A stretch of 64,000 nucleotides of DNA from Ascidia mentula. Its lineage: Eukaryota; Chordata; Ascidiacea; Phlebobranchia; Ascidiidae. Each line of letters opens with the position of its first letter. Position 1 is the first letter of the stretch. The position numbers and the translations under genes were made by a program. Positions 63,446 to 64,000 of this stretch are shown here, piece by piece. Below the pieces are notes generated by a model that saw nothing but the letters and a program-made list of their open reading frames with translations, was not told where the DNA came from and made no database searches. The DNA is taken from the NCBI GenBank assembly GCA_947561715.1, contig OX387198.1, positions 8,184,001 to 8,248,000 on the forward strand, in the 5' to 3' direction.

Positions 63446-64000
63446 TTAAGTCGACGACGTAACTCGGGATCGAACCAAACCTTCCTCCGTTGATGGCTGC
63501 TTTGCCACAGCTCTTACTTTAGTAGCGCTGCCTCTCACCAGCCGAACAAAAAACCTTGCCACTAATGGCAAAGTGTTGGAATAGATAATGGGGTTAAGGG
63601 CGCTATTGACAGGCAAAAGAATAATGGCCGAAAAGGCGTAGGCATATGGTGGTATAAACCCTCCTGACATGCTGATAAAAGTCATCACACAAATCGGCAT
63701 CCAACAACAAAAATCAGTTCCGATAAGAAAGGTGATTTTGCGCTGCATCGCCTTGTTGTCGGTTTGCTTGGCGCTGCGGACCGCGTTACCTCGTGTTGAA
63801 TGTCTGTAAATGGCCAAGTAGGAGGCCAGGATATACAGCAAGGCTACGAAATTGAAGGTGATGACCACTGCAGAATATGAACCAAATATCGACCCGTCAC
63901 CGGGAAGACGAAAAAACTTTGGAATGCAAACACTGCTGGCGCTGTAAAAGCCGTGATAGCCGAGTGGTTTGGGAGCAAGACTTGGAAAGTGATTTAGTAA
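63446..64000 (-). CDS. LDLa-repeat seven-transmembrane receptor, copy 3 (partial, runs off window)
   Basis: Only the 3' part of the membrane exon is inside the window; the frame is open to the window edge. It encodes extracellular loop 2 through the C-terminus: NHFPSLAPKPLGYHG, helix 5, TDFCCWMPI in helix 6 and PVNSALNPIIYS in helix 7. It is close to copy 2 (RKITFLIG, GGFIPPYAY) but keeps the longer tail, ending LVRSRVTSST. The rest of the gene should lie beyond 64000. Confidence 0.88.
   Translation of the reverse strand, partial: LLNHFPSLAPKPLGYHGFYSASSVCIPKFFRLPGDGSIFGSYSAVVITFNFVALLYILASYLAIYRHSTRGNAVRSAKQTDNKAMQRKITFLIGTDFCCWMPICVMTFISMSGGFIPPYAYAFSAIILLPVNSALNPIIYSNTLPLVARFFVRLVRGSATKVRAVAKQPSTEEGLVRSRVTSST

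Larger units (their letters stand above)
60619..64000. repeat. Tandem segmental duplication, unit 3 (cut by window end)
   Basis: This repeats unit 2 from its upstream spacer (60619-62229) through the decayed ZP piece and into receptor copy 3, with scattered substitutions and small indels. The array may continue beyond 64000. Confidence 0.9.

Noticed and set aside
1-64000. LTR, retroviral or Polinton-type elements
   Set aside because: No long terminal repeats, reverse transcriptase, integrase, protease or capsid-like reading frame was recognised. The long repeats here are the gene-bearing tandem units.

Overview
The window looks like a compact invertebrate chordate genome, most likely a tunicate such as Ciona. 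This is inferred from the AT-rich sequence, the very short introns (often 60-300 bp) with clean GT-AG borders, and the gene content: a vertebrate-like ALDH1A retinaldehyde dehydrogenase, CtIP/RBBP8, a ZP-domain membrane protein, and receptors that join many LDL-receptor class A repeats to a relaxin-receptor-like seven-helix domain. No bacterial operon features, CRISPR array, rRNA or tRNA gene, or virus-derived element was recognised. Exon borders were read by eye and tested by whether intron phases agree across each gene.

Layout. A plus-strand KAP-family P-loop NTPase gene (KAP1) fills 1539-5140; its first exon was not found. A minus-strand short-chain dehydrogenase-like gene (SDR, 248 aa) lies at 6004-9033 and lacks the usual Tyr-Lys catalytic pair. 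About 7.5 kb without a recognisable gene follows (9034-16545). Then come two minus-strand genes in tandem: RBBP8/CtIP (16546-19555) and a second KAP gene (KAP2, 20396-28969, 20 exons, 1204 codons plus stop, all phases closing). After 6.8 kb of mostly unexplained sequence there is a minus-strand Aldh1a-like gene (35743-43434), a young tRNA-derived SINE (44090-44196) and a doubtful small minus-strand exon (45429-45731).

The last 18 kb is a tandem array. A plus-strand gene encodes a ZP domain, a furin-type site, an EGF-like module and a transmembrane anchor (45891-48731). Facing it is a minus-strand LDLa-rich seven-transmembrane receptor (49197-53525). The receptor, together with a decayed 3' half of the ZP gene, has been copied at a period of about 7.1 kb: copy 2 is complete (56379-60618), and copy 3 runs off the window (63446-64000). 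Decayed ZP remnants sit at 55150-56050 and 62230-63130. Receptor copies 1 and 2 have nearly identical ectodomains but diverged membrane domains, which points to recent gene conversion.

The window holds unrelated housekeeping and signalling genes rather than one pathway. The parts most worth attention are the ZP/receptor array, the phase-1 cassette block inside KAP2, and the SDR protein without catalytic residues.
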